64,000 bases of DNA from an uncultured Rikenellaceae bacterium (GTDB lineage Bacteria > Bacteroidota > Bacteroidia > Bacteroidales > Rikenellaceae). How positions within the stretch are numbered: the stretch's first letter is position 1; the number at the start of each line of letters is the position of its first letter. Shown piece after piece: positions 1 to 8,189 of the stretch. The stretch covers positions 1-64,000 of the forward strand of contig CAMLTW010000010.1 in the NCBI GenBank assembly GCA_946486375.1. Reading direction: 5' to 3'. A program made the position numbers and the translations under genes. Under the pieces are notes generated by a model that did no database searches, was not told where the DNA came from, and worked only from the letters and a program-made list of their open reading frames with translations.

Positions 1-123
1 ATCCGCAGCGGTCTGCTTACCCGGAACGTTCCCGGTTCCAGCAGCACGGCACCCCACCCGAAGCATCGATCCGCAGCGGTCTGCTTACCCGGAACGTTCC
101 CGGTTCCAGCAGCACGGCACCCC
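1..123. repeat. 68-bp-period tandem duplication
   Basis: Bases 1-55 and 69-123 are identical, separated by a 13-base spacer, so the period is 68 bp. Because 68 is not a multiple of three, the second copy shifts the frame of the minus-strand gene that reads through it. The first copy begins exactly at the window edge, so the repeat may extend further left. It may be a real slipped-strand duplication or an assembly artefact at a contig end. Confidence 0.9.
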
Positions 124-454
124 GGAATCCGGAAGCGTCGGGGGACAAACCCGCAACATAATCGATGGCGGCCTGAATCCGATTCGTGGCATCGCCGTCC
201 ATCGTTCCGACCACGATTTTATTTTCGACCGTCGGGATCGGAACTTCGGAAAGCCGGTAACCGCTGTACGAATAATCGGGGATGCGGTTTCCCAACGAAT
301 CTTTTTCATAAACCGGTTTTCCCTGCACCGCATGCAGCAGCGGCACGGGCGCCGGTCTCTTTTGAGCCGTCACCGGCAGAGTTCCGCCTAAAAGAGCGGC
401 ACAACACCATACGCCCAAGAATGTCAACATCTGTTGAAAACGGATTTTTTTCAT
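17..454 (-). pseudogene. secreted pectate-lyase-like beta-helix protein, frameshifted fragment
   Basis: The start at 454 follows a consensus promoter and gives a signal peptide of about 30 residues (MKK start, hydrophobic core, ending TAQ). The next residues, including NRIQAAIDYVAG and the turn GAVLLEPGTFRVS, look like the N-terminal cap and first coil of pectate-lyase-type right-handed beta-helix proteins that act on polysaccharides outside the inner membrane. The reading frame enters the second repeat copy in the wrong phase, repeats the same DNA as GVPCCWNRERSG and stops at 17. About 145 residues remain, whereas such enzymes usually have 400 or more. The substrate cannot be inferred. Confidence 0.6.
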
Positions 455-521
455 ATCGAAATAACAGTTTGTGGGTTCCGAAAATTTATGAAAGGCTAAA
501 ATACGAAAATATCCGAAAACG

Positions 522-529
522 CAAAAATA
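522..529 (-). promoter_or_regulatory. Bacteroidetes -7 element TATTTTTG
   Basis: Exact match to TAnnTTTG on the minus strand, about 68 bases before the ATG at 454 of the beta-helix gene. No clear -33 element is visible. Confidence 0.55.
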
Positions 530-533
530 CGAA

Positions 534-560
534 ACAAAAAGAGCGGCTCTCTGCCGCTCT
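534..560 (-). terminator. intrinsic terminator after the HIT gene
   Basis: An 8-bp stem (540-547 with 553-560, AGAGCGGC type) with a 5-base loop is followed on the minus strand by a U-rich run. It lies about 45 bases after the HIT stop and should end the relA-HIT transcript. Confidence 0.75.
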
Positions 561-603
561 CTTATTCCGCCGGTTATTGAAGCCGTAGGATCGAACCCGA
601 AAA

Positions 604-996
604 TTACTGTGCTCCGGCGATTTTGTCCGCTATTTCGGTGAACCGCTCGGGGGAAAGTTTCAGTTTGGGTTTTCGGAAATCGATGTCGCTTTCCCGATTC
701 AGAGGAATCAAATGGATATGCGCATGCGGCACTTCCAGCCCCAATACGACCACGGCGACCCGCTTGCACCCCATGGCATTTTTGATCTTCCCGGCCGCCT
801 GCTGTGCGAAACGCATCATGCCCCCGAGCGTATCCGGGTCGAGATCGAAAATGTAATCCACCTCCTTCTTCGGCACCACCAGCGTATGCCCTTCCGCCAT
901 CGGATTGATGTCCAGGAAAGCGTAATAGTTCTCGTCCTCCGCCACCTTGTAGGAAGGAATCTCTCCCCGGATGATCTTCGTAAATATCGTAGCCAT
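604..996 (-). CDS. HIT family (histidine triad) nucleotide hydrolase
   Basis: This 130-residue cytosolic protein has the full HIT fold. The N-terminus MATIFTKIIRGEIP is typical of the HINT/FHIT branch, and the catalytic triad HAHIHLI is at residues 91-97. Family members hydrolyse or transfer nucleoside monophosphates from dinucleotide or aminoacyl-adenylate substrates. The gene begins 32 bases after relA on the same strand and is followed by a terminator, so the two are probably one operon. Length and motif order are normal. The natural substrate in Bacteroidales is not established. Confidence 0.92.
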   Translation of the reverse strand: MATIFTKIIRGEIPSYKVAEDENYYAFLDINPMAEGHTLVVPKKEVDYIFDLDPDTLGGMMRFAQQAAGKIKNAMGCKRVAVVVLGLEVPHAHIHLIPLNRESDIDFRKPKLKLSPERFTEIADKIAGAQ

Positions 997-1028
997 ATCG
1001 TTCGAGTTTAAAAATTACCGTCTTCCGC

Positions 1029-3266
1029 CTATTCGTTATAAGCCTCGATCCGCCGCACTTTTTCGATCCCGCGTATTTTTCCCAGCCGCGCCATGATGGT
1101 CTTCAGGTCGTCGATGCTCTTCACGTAGAGGCTCAGTACGCCTTCGAAAATTCCGTCGTGGCTCTGCAATTTGAGTTCCCGAATGTTGATGTTCATTTCC
1201 TCGGAAATCAGTTTGGCCATGTCGAGCATGATCCCCATCCGGTCGATTCCCCGCAGTTCGATGTGCGTCAGGTAAGAGACCGCCTTGAAACTCGACCATT
1301 GCGCGGGAACGATGTTCTCCCCGTGCTGAGCGGCAAGTCTGACCGCCTCCTTGCAACTGCGCTTGTGCACGGTAATGTGCCCCGCATCGTCCTTGAAACC
1401 GACCACCTGATCGCCGGGGATCGGGCTGCAGCACTCGGCGATCGAAAATTTGATATCGTCGTCCTTGAGCAGAAGCGGCCCTTCGGGCATTTTCTTTTTC
1501 TCCTGACCCCCTCCGCCCAGCAGTTTGAACGGATTGGGAAACTGAAGCGACCAGTATTTGATCATCTTGCTGGCGGCGTTCTGCCGGAGCACCTTTTCCA
1601 CCCCGTCGAGGTTGATGATGCCCGCGCCCAGCTTGCTGTAAAATTCGTCCTTGTTCGTACTCTCGTAGGCAGGCAGCAATTTGCGGAACACGCGGGCGCT
1701 GGGCTGAATGCCGAATTCGCGCATCTTTTCCTCGAACAGGATCATTCCCCGCTCGATGTTGTTCAGCTTGTCTTTTTTCAGGAAATTCTTGATCGAGCTT
1801 TTGGCTTTCGCCGTCACCACGTGTTCCAGCCATTCCACTTTCGGCGTCACGTTGTTGGACGTGATGATCTCGATCTGATCCCCCGAACCGATCGGGGTGA
1901 AAATGGAAACGATCCGGTGGTTGATCTTCGCCCCGACCGCGCTGTTTCCGATCTTGGAGTGGATGTCGTAAGCGAAATCGAGCGCCGTGGCTCCCTGCGG
2001 AAGCGTCCGCTGATCCCCTTTCGGCGTGAAGACGACGATCTCGGAAGCATAGAGGCTGAGCTTGAAATTGTCCAGAAATTCCACGGCATTCTCGGTGGGG
2101 CTGTTCAGCGCCTCCCTCACCTGCTTGATCCACCGGTCGAGCTCCCCGTCCGCTCCCCGGCTCAGCATCTCCTCCTTGTACTTCCAGTGGGCGGCGAACC
2201 CGCGTTCGGCGATTTCTTCCATCCGCTGCGAACGGATCTGCACTTCGGCCCATTCCCCGTCCGGTCCCATGACCGTGCAATGCAGAGCTTCGTACCCGTT
2301 GGCCTTCGGGATGTTCACCCAGTCCCGGATCCGGTCGGGCTTCGGCTTGTAAATGTCCGTTACCAGCGAATAAATATGCCAGCATTGGGATTTTTCGGGA
2401 ATGAGAGGCGAAGGCTTGAACACGATCCGGATGGCGAAAATGTCGTAAATCTCATCGAACCCGATTCCCTTGCGCTGCATTTTCCGCCAGATGGAATAAA
2501 CGGATTTTACCCGACCGGAAATCTCGAAGTCGATGTTGTTGGCTTTCAGCGCCTCGATGATCGGGGCATTGAACCGGTCGATGTACTGTCTGCGGGTCGA
2601 TTCGGTCGCCGCTATCTTGTCCCGGATGTATTTGTAGTCGTCCGGGAAACGGTATTTCAGGCTCAGGTCTTCCAGTTCGGATTTGATGGAATAAAGCCCC
2701 AGCCGATGGGCCAGCGGAGCGAACAGGTAAATGGTTTCGCTGGTGATCTTCATCTGCTTGTGGGCCGGCATGGATCCTAGCGTCCGCATGTTGTGCAGCC
2801 GGTCGGCGATCTTGATGATGATCACGCGCACGTCGTCCGAAAGCGTCAGGAGCATCTTCTTGAAATTCTCCGCCTGCTTGGACGTTTCATCCCCCACGTC
2901 GGACAAAAAGACTTCCGACATTTTGGTCAGCCCGTCCACCATCCGGGCGATCTTCTCCCCGAAAAAATGTTCGATGTCCGATACGGTGTAATCGGTGTCC
3001 TCCACCACGTCGTGCATCAGGGCGGCCACGACCGACTTCACCCCCAGCCCGATCTCGTTGACCACGATGAGCGCCACCGAAACCGGATGCAGGATATAAG
3101 GTTCGCCCGACTTGCGCCGTACCCCCTTGTGAGCGTCCTTCGCAAAATAAAAAGCCTTCCGGATCAACTCCATGTCGCTCTCCTGCTTGCAGATTTTCCG
3201 GCAAGATTCGAACAACGCTTCCCCCAGTTTCCCGATCTGCTTTTCGTCCTTTTCGGTATATTCCAT
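1029..3266 (-). CDS. bifunctional (p)ppGpp synthetase/hydrolase (RelA/SpoT family)
   Basis: The 745-residue protein makes and degrades the alarmone (p)ppGpp. An HD hydrolase domain comes first, with the metal-binding His-Asp in ALMHDVVEDT at about residues 82-91. The synthetase domain follows (RDWVNIPKANGYEALH near 320, EVQIRSQRMEEIAERGFAAHWKY near 345-365). A TGS domain lies at about 415-475 and a C-terminal ACT domain at about 670-745. Both catalytic halves look intact, so the enzyme is of the Rel/SpoT type rather than RelA alone. The start codon overlaps no neighbour, and a near-consensus -7 box lies about 20 bases upstream. It leads an operon with the HIT gene. Confidence 0.95.
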   Translation of the reverse strand: MEYTEKDEKQIGKLGEALFESCRKICKQESDMELIRKAFYFAKDAHKGVRRKSGEPYILHPVSVALIVVNEIGLGVKSVVAALMHDVVEDTDYTVSDIEHFFGEKIARMVDGLTKMSEVFLSDVGDETSKQAENFKKMLLTLSDDVRVIIIKIADRLHNMRTLGSMPAHKQMKITSETIYLFAPLAHRLGLYSIKSELEDLSLKYRFPDDYKYIRDKIAATESTRRQYIDRFNAPIIEALKANNIDFEISGRVKSVYSIWRKMQRKGIGFDEIYDIFAIRIVFKPSPLIPEKSQCWHIYSLVTDIYKPKPDRIRDWVNIPKANGYEALHCTVMGPDGEWAEVQIRSQRMEEIAERGFAAHWKYKEEMLSRGADGELDRWIKQVREALNSPTENAVEFLDNFKLSLYASEIVVFTPKGDQRTLPQGATALDFAYDIHSKIGNSAVGAKINHRIVSIFTPIGSGDQIEIITSNNVTPKVEWLEHVVTAKAKSSIKNFLKKDKLNNIERGMILFEEKMREFGIQPSARVFRKLLPAYESTNKDEFYSKLGAGIINLDGVEKVLRQNAASKMIKYWSLQFPNPFKLLGGGGQEKKKMPEGPLLLKDDDIKFSIAECCSPIPGDQVVGFKDDAGHITVHKRSCKEAVRLAAQHGENIVPAQWSSFKAVSYLTHIELRGIDRMGIMLDMAKLISEEMNINIRELKLQSHDGIFEGVLSLYVKSIDDLKTIMARLGKIRGIEKVRRIEAYNE

Positions 3267-3285
3267 ACCTTTCTTTTTTACCGAC

Positions 3286-3293
3286 TAAAGATA
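3286..3293 (-). promoter_or_regulatory. near-consensus -7 element TATCTTTA (relA/spoT)
   Basis: Seven of eight positions match TAnnTTTG on the minus strand, about 20 bases before the relA/spoT ATG, which would give a very short leader. Confidence 0.4.
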
Positions 3294-3517
3294 AAGTTTT
3301 TTTGTATTTTTCCGCTTCCCGAACGTACTCTTCCGATGCGTTATAAAGAAAACAACGACAAGTCGCCTGATCCTGACCGATTTGCCGGCGGCCCGATTCC
3401 GCACGCCAAACTTGCGTTCAATTCACATGATGTTGCAAAAACGCAAGCTCCATCCTTTAGCCTATTCAAAATTAACAAAAAGTTTAAAAACACATTTCGT
3501 CATTTCTCCAAAACAGC

Positions 3518-3525
3518 TACATTTG
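3518..3525 (+). promoter_or_regulatory. Bacteroidetes -7 element TACATTTG (metF)
   Basis: Exact TAnnTTTG match ending 20 bases before the metF ATG at 3546. The transcript leader would be only about 14 nucleotides, so no riboswitch fits between this promoter and the gene. Confidence 0.65.
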
Positions 3526-3545
3526 TAGCGTAATCCGTACCGTAC

Positions 3546-4508
3546 ATGAAGGTTATCGACATCATCGACCGAGCCGTCTGCGCAGGCAAAACCCGTTTCG
3601 CGTTCGAGCTGCTTCCTCCGCTGAAAGGGGAAACCATCGGCGCCATCTACGACACGATCGACGCCCTCAGGGAATTCGATCCCGCATACGTCAACGTCAC
3701 CTATCACCGGGAAGATGTCAAGTACATAGAACGTGCCGACGGACTGATGGAACGGAGAATCGTGCGCAAACGTCCCGGCACGATCGGGATTTCCGCCGCC
3801 ATCATGGCCAAATACGGCATCGAGGCGGTGCCTCATCTGATCTGCGGAGGGTCTTCCCGGTTCGATCTGGAAGACGCCCTGATTGAAATGGATTTCCTGG
3901 GGATCGAAAACGTGCTGGCCCTGCGGGGAGACGGTTTGAAAGGGGAAAACGCCTTCCGGCCCCATCCGGAAGGCTATGCCCATGCGATCGACCTGATCCG
4001 ACACATCCGCAACATGAATCAGGGACGGTATGCCGATTCGGAAATCGAGAATTGCCACCCCACCCGCTTCTGCATCGGAGCGGCCGGTTATCCGGAAAAA
4101 CACGCGCAGGCTCCCAACCTGACCGCGGACATCGCTTACCTGAAGGAAAAGACGGATGCCGGAGCGGAATACATCGTCACCCAGATGTTTTTCGACAACG
4201 CCAAATATTTCGCCTTCGTGGAAAAGTGCCGGGAAGCAGGGATTACGGTTCCCATCGTGGCGGGGCTGAAACCCTTTTCCACGAAAACGCAGCTCACCCT
4301 GTTGCCGCAAATATTCCACGTCGACCTGCCGGAAGCGCTAGCAACGGAAGTCACGCGCTGCAAGACCAACGCCGAGGTGCGCCGGGTCGGTATCGAATGG
4401 GCCATCATGCAGGCGCGGGAACTCAAGGCCGCGGGAGTTCCGGTGATCCACTTTTACACGATGGGGAAAAGCGATAACACGGTCAGCATCGCCCGACAGG
4501 TTTTCTGA
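3546..4508 (+). CDS. metF: methylenetetrahydrofolate reductase
   Basis: The 320-residue protein is an FAD-dependent TIM-barrel enzyme that reduces 5,10-methylene-THF to 5-methyl-THF for methionine synthesis. FAFELLPP near residue 18 carries the catalytic Glu (E21). VNVTYH, the FAD/folate loop VLALRGD and the segment EYIVTQMFFDNAKYF are all typical. Its length matches the bacterial MetF family (about 290-320). It stands alone behind its own promoter; no other methionine gene is adjacent. Confidence 0.95.
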   Translation: MKVIDIIDRAVCAGKTRFAFELLPPLKGETIGAIYDTIDALREFDPAYVNVTYHREDVKYIERADGLMERRIVRKRPGTIGISAAIMAKYGIEAVPHLICGGSSRFDLEDALIEMDFLGIENVLALRGDGLKGENAFRPHPEGYAHAIDLIRHIRNMNQGRYADSEIENCHPTRFCIGAAGYPEKHAQAPNLTADIAYLKEKTDAGAEYIVTQMFFDNAKYFAFVEKCREAGITVPIVAGLKPFSTKTQLTLLPQIFHVDLPEALATEVTRCKTNAEVRRVGIEWAIMQARELKAAGVPVIHFYTMGKSDNTVSIARQVF

Positions 4509-4669
4509 TCCATTTTTTCCGAACGTCCCTCTTTGGCCGGAAGAAACGCCGGCTATCCCACCTATACGCAGCTCCCGGAACGATCCGGCCGAAATGTCAA
4601 AAATAAAAATTCCGTAATCGGGGTATTTTTTCCGGGGATTCGTCTACCGGACAAGGGCCTGTATCGCCC

Positions 4670-4677
4670 TACCTTTA
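4670..4677 (+). promoter_or_regulatory. near-consensus -7 element TACCTTTA (cupin gene)
   Basis: Seven of eight bases match TAnnTTTG. It is about 87 bases upstream of the chosen cupin start, leaving a leader of roughly 80 nucleotides. This supports the start at 4764 rather than the longer open frame from 4533. Confidence 0.4.
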
Positions 4678-4763
4678 CATCGAAGCGGAGAAAGATCAAA
4701 GTCCGAAAAGCTTGGCGGTTTCCGCACACAATTGCGTCGGACAGAACAAATTCGACAAATAAG

Positions 4764-5285
4764 ATGAACCCGAAATATTTAAAAGGGATGATACGTATCT
4801 TAAAAATAATTTTTGCCGTGCTACCGATCGTACCGATCGCCGCAGGCAACCTAAATGCTCAAGAGATGGAAACGAAAGTACCGAAAATCAGCGTTTTCCC
4901 GGTCGGGAAAGAAAACACGGGATTCGAACAGTATTTCACGGGAAAATCGTGGCTGGCGCCCCTGACCGCAAACCCGTCGCTGAACGTACCGATGTTCAAC
5001 GTTACGTTCGAACCGGGCTGCCGTAACAACTGGCACCGGCACACGGGCGGACAAATTCTGATCGCCGTAGGAGGCACGGGGTATTATCAGGAACGGGGCA
5101 AAGCGGCGCGCCGCCTGCTTCCGGGCGACGTGGTCGAAATCGCACCCGGCGTGGAACACTGGCACGGAGCCGCGCCGGACGAATGGTTTTCGCACATAGC
5201 CGTGGAATGCAACCCGGCGACCAACGAAAATACCTGGCTCGAAAGGGTGAGCGATGAAGAATACGCCGAGGCCGTGAAACGGTAA
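4764..5285 (+). CDS. exported cupin-domain protein
   Basis: Starting at the ATG at 4764 gives 173 residues with a hydrophobic signal segment (about residues 9-30, ending near LNAQ). A single cupin beta-barrel follows. Metal ligands are visible in NNWHRHTGGQ and, in the second cupin motif, EIAPGVEHWHGA. Relatives are annotated as carboxymuconolactone-decarboxylase-associated or quercetin-type cupins, often next to flavodoxins, as here. It probably binds a metal in the periplasm; the reaction is unknown. The upstream in-frame extension has no signal peptide and was rejected. Confidence 0.8.
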   Translation: MNPKYLKGMIRILKIIFAVLPIVPIAAGNLNAQEMETKVPKISVFPVGKENTGFEQYFTGKSWLAPLTANPSLNVPMFNVTFEPGCRNNWHRHTGGQILIAVGGTGYYQERGKAARRLLPGDVVEIAPGVEHWHGAAPDEWFSHIAVECNPATNENTWLERVSDEEYAEAVKR

Positions 5286-5400
5286 AAATACGGAGAGCGC
5301 CAACTACGGACATTTCCTCCCCTTCCGACACCGAATCGAAAACTCCGTTTCCGGCATGGGACGCAAGGAAAAAGGAAACCGAATCCAACCGAACCGTCCG

Positions 5401-5955
5401 ATGAAAAAAATCTTTTTAGTCTTAACCGCCTGTTTATCCCTGGCCGGGACAAAGGCACAGGAAACGAACCAACCCATGAAAATTTTAGTAGCCTGTTTTT
5501 CCTACAGCGGCAATGCCCGCACGGTAGCCGAACAAATCCGAAAGGCGACGGGAGCCGACTTCTTCGGGATCGAAGTACGGGATGCCTACCCGTCCGACTA
5601 TCAGGGCGTGCTGGATCGTGCAAAACGAGAAATCGGCAACGATGAAAAACCTGCGTTGAAAGCCATGCCGGAGAACCTGGCAGCATACGACGTGATTTTT
5701 ATCGGCTCGCCGAACTGGTGGAACACGATTGCGCCTCCGGTGGCAGCATTCCTGTCGAGCGGAGATTTTACCGGAAACACCCTCGTGCCTTTCGTGACCC
5801 ATGGCGGCGGAGGCATGGCACACTGCGAAACGGCGGTAAAGCGGCTTTGTCCCACAGCCACGCTACTCAAGGGGCTGGCCGTGAACGGCAGCTCGGTAGC
5901 CGCAGCCGCTCCGCGCGTCGAAAGGTGGCTGAAAGAAATCGGTGTGGGAAAATAA
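5401..5955 (+). CDS. exported flavodoxin-family protein
   Basis: The 184-residue protein begins MKKIFLVLTACLSLAG, a signal peptide, and the flavodoxin fold starts at MKILVACFSYSGNART (FMN phosphate loop). IGSPNWWNTIAPP and FVTHGGGGM are the later flavin-binding loops and match the Flavodoxin_4 type. An exported flavodoxin is common in Bacteroidetes and may pass electrons to periplasmic reductases. The upstream cupin gene is on the same strand with a gap of about 115 bases, so they may be co-transcribed. An internal ATG at 5476 would give a cytoplasmic form without the signal peptide. Confidence 0.85.
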   Translation: MKKIFLVLTACLSLAGTKAQETNQPMKILVACFSYSGNARTVAEQIRKATGADFFGIEVRDAYPSDYQGVLDRAKREIGNDEKPALKAMPENLAAYDVIFIGSPNWWNTIAPPVAAFLSSGDFTGNTLVPFVTHGGGGMAHCETAVKRLCPTATLLKGLAVNGSSVAAAAPRVERWLKEIGVGK

Positions 5956-6030
5956 ATTCCGAATGTTATTTTTCAAGAACAGCAACGAAAATGCGTCGAA
6001 GCTTTCCGTTGTCGGATCGAAACGGAAGCG

Positions 6031-6141
6031 ATGAAAATAACAGTATGGACAGGCAGCCCGTGCCGGAACGGGAACACGAATGTTCTGGCCCGCCGTTTCA
6101 TCCGCCGCCCGATCCGCACCGGAAACCGAAAGGGTCGATGA
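6031..6141 (+). pseudogene. remnant of an NADPH-dependent FMN reductase/flavodoxin-fold gene
   Basis: An ATG at 6031 opens a 36-codon frame whose first 20 or so residues (MKITVWTGSPCRNGNTNVLA) match the N-terminal phosphate-binding loop of NAD(P)H-dependent FMN reductases (MKI-V--GSP-+NGNT pattern). After that the frame becomes arginine-rich nonsense and stops. The rest of the roughly 180-residue domain is missing. It lies just downstream of an intact flavodoxin gene, so the site may have held a second flavoprotein that decayed. Confidence 0.5.
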
Positions 6142-6212
6142 AATTGCAAAGACACCGTTTCCCGGGAGTCATGCATCGAAACCCGGTACGGCGACTTCTG
6201 CCGGGTGAACCG

Positions 6213-6248
6213 AAAACGGGAAGGCCCTGCACGCCTTCCCGTTTTTTT
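6213..6248 (+). terminator. intrinsic terminator
   Basis: A 13-bp stem (6213-6225 with 6233-6245) with a 7-base loop runs into a seven-base T tract on the plus strand. The A run on the 5' side gives a weaker U run on the other strand, so it may also stop typA transcription. Confidence 0.85.
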
Positions 6249-6298
6249 ATCTGTCAACCGTAGTTTCCGAAACCGTTTCGCGGAAACACGGAACCGAA

Positions 6299-8098
6299 TT
6301 ATTTCGCGGCCCGTTTGCGGTCGTTCTCGTTCAGCAGAATTTTCCGCAGCCGGATCGACTTCGGGGTCACTTCCACGTATTCGTCTTCCTTGATGTATTC
6401 CAGGGCCTCTTCCAGCGAAAACACCCGCGGCGGAGCGATGTTGGTCTTTTCGTCCGAACCGCTGGCCCGCATGTTGGTGAGCTTCTTGGATTTGGTCAGG
6501 TTGATGGCGATGTCGTCGGGGCGGGTATTCTCTCCGACCACCTGTCCGCAATAGATTTCCTCGCCCGGCGATATGAAGAACGTTCCCCGATCCTGCAGCT
6601 TGTTGATAGCATAGGCGTAAGTCTGCCCCGTTTCCATCGAAATCAGCGAACCGTTGATGCGCAGTTCGATTTCTCCCTTGTAAGGCTCGAAGCCTTTCAG
6701 CCGGTGGGACATGACCGCTTCCCCCGCCGTGGCGGTCAGCATGTTGCTCCGCAGCCCGATGATGCCCCGCGACGGAATATCGAACGTGAGCCGCGTCCGG
6801 TCATACACCGTTTCCATGTTGACCAGCGTCCCCTTCCGTTTGGTGACCAGCTCGATGGCCTTGCCCGAATGTTCCTCCGGCAAGTCGATGATGAGTTCCT
6901 CCACCGGCTCGCATTTCTTGCCGTCGATTTCCTTGATGATGACCTGCGGCTGCCCTACCTGCAATTCGTATCCTTCCCGGCGCATCGTTTCGATGAGGAT
7001 GGAAAGGTGGAGCACTCCGCGACCGAAGACGATGAAACTGTCCGCCGACTGTCCCGGCCGTATGCGCAAGGCGAGGTTCTTTTCCAGTTCCCGGTCGAGC
7101 CGTTCCTTGATGTGGCGCGAGGTGACGTATTTCCCTTCCCGCCCGAAGAAAGGCGAATCGTTGATGGTGAACAGCATGCTCATCGTCGGTTCGTCGATGG
7201 CGATAGGATCGAGCGGTTCCGGATTTTCGTAGTCCGTAATCGTGTCGCCGATCTCGAAGCCGTCCACGCCCACGATAGCGCAGATTTCGCCGCACGGCAC
7301 TTCGTCCACCTTCGTCTTCCCCAGACCGTCGAAAACCATCAGTTCCTTGATGCGGGTCTTGACCATCGTCTGTCCGTCCCTTTTCGCCAGCGTAATAGGC
7401 ATCCCCGCCTTGAGCGTTCCGCGCGTTACCTTCCCCACGGCGATCCGTCCGATATAAGATGTGTATTCCAGCGACGTGATGAGCATCTGGGGCGTTCCTT
7501 CTTGGACCTTCGGTGCGGGAATCTCGTCGATGATGGTATCCAGCAGGGGGGCGATGCTGTCCGTCTTCTGTTTCCACGTATGGGACATCCATCCCTGCTT
7601 GGCGCTGCCGTACAGCACTTTGAAATCGAGCTGTTCTTCCGTGGCGTTAAGGGTGAACATCAGGTCGAACACCTGCTCGTGCACTTCGTCCGGACGACAG
7701 TTCGGCTTGTCCACCTTGTTCACGACCACGATCGGTTTCTTGCCCATCGCCAAAGCCTTCTGCAGCACGAAGCGCGTCTGCGGCATCGTCCCTTCGAAAG
7801 CGTCCACCAGCAGCAAAACGCCGTCGGCCATGTTCAGCACCCGTTCCACTTCGCCTCCGAAATCGGAGTGACCCGGAGTATCTATGATATTGATCTTGTA
7901 GTCCTTATACCTAACCGAAACGTTTTTGGAGAGAATGGTGATCCCCCGTTCGCGTTCCAGGTCGTTGTTGTCCAGTATCAGTTCTCCCGCTTTTTCCGCA
8001 TTCCGCACCAAGTGTCCCTGCAAAATCATCTTGTCCACCAGCGTGGTCTTTCCGTGGTCTACATGGGCGATAATGGCAATGTTTCTGATCTTTTGCAT
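6299..8098 (-). CDS. typA: ribosome-associated GTPase TypA/BipA
   Basis: The 599-residue translational GTPase acts on the 50S ribosome in stress adaptation and subunit assembly. The G1 loop AHVDHGKT is at residues 11-18, G3 is DTPGHSDFGGEVERV and G4 is NKVD in VVVNKVDKP. The EF-G-like domains II, III and V follow, and the BipA-specific C-terminal domain is present (ANMLTATAGEAVMSHR region, ...EYVEVTPKSIRLRK). Length is normal. It is divergent from aroB with a private consensus promoter 24 bases upstream. Confidence 0.96.
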   Translation of the reverse strand: MQKIRNIAIIAHVDHGKTTLVDKMILQGHLVRNAEKAGELILDNNDLERERGITILSKNVSVRYKDYKINIIDTPGHSDFGGEVERVLNMADGVLLLVDAFEGTMPQTRFVLQKALAMGKKPIVVVNKVDKPNCRPDEVHEQVFDLMFTLNATEEQLDFKVLYGSAKQGWMSHTWKQKTDSIAPLLDTIIDEIPAPKVQEGTPQMLITSLEYTSYIGRIAVGKVTRGTLKAGMPITLAKRDGQTMVKTRIKELMVFDGLGKTKVDEVPCGEICAIVGVDGFEIGDTITDYENPEPLDPIAIDEPTMSMLFTINDSPFFGREGKYVTSRHIKERLDRELEKNLALRIRPGQSADSFIVFGRGVLHLSILIETMRREGYELQVGQPQVIIKEIDGKKCEPVEELIIDLPEEHSGKAIELVTKRKGTLVNMETVYDRTRLTFDIPSRGIIGLRSNMLTATAGEAVMSHRLKGFEPYKGEIELRINGSLISMETGQTYAYAINKLQDRGTFFISPGEEIYCGQVVGENTRPDDIAINLTKSKKLTNMRASGSDEKTNIAPPRVFSLEEALEYIKEDEYVEVTPKSIRLRKILLNENDRKRAAK

Positions 8099-8121
8099 CC
8101 TTTTCTTCGTATATTAGGGCA

Positions 8122-8129
8122 CAAAGGTA
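8122..8129 (-). promoter_or_regulatory. Bacteroidetes -7 element TACCTTTG (typA)
   Basis: Exact minus-strand TAnnTTTG match 24 bases before the typA ATG. It sits only 22 bases from the oppositely oriented aroB element, so the two promoters share one short regulatory region. Confidence 0.65.
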
Positions 8130-8150
8130 ATGCTTAATCCCGAATTTTTT

Positions 8151-8158
8151 TACTTTTG
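8151..8158 (+). promoter_or_regulatory. Bacteroidetes -7 element TACTTTTG (aroB)
   Basis: Exact TAnnTTTG match ending 32 bases before the chosen aroB ATG at 8190. It supports that start over the longer frame beginning at 8130, which would lie upstream of the promoter. Confidence 0.65.
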
Positions 8159-8189
8159 TTCCTATTATTCTTACAGAAGGAAACGGAGT

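Larger units (their letters stand above)
5956..6298. other. intergenic stretch between flavodoxin and typA
   Basis: This 343-base stretch has no intact gene. It holds the FMN-reductase remnant (6031-6141), a GC hairpin at about 6181-6206 and the strong terminator at 6213-6248 between the convergent flavodoxin and typA units. Confidence 0.7.

Noticed and set aside
1158-2780. 540-residue plus-strand frame over relA/spoT
   Set aside because: Mirror of the RelA/SpoT coding frame; low-complexity composition and no start signals.
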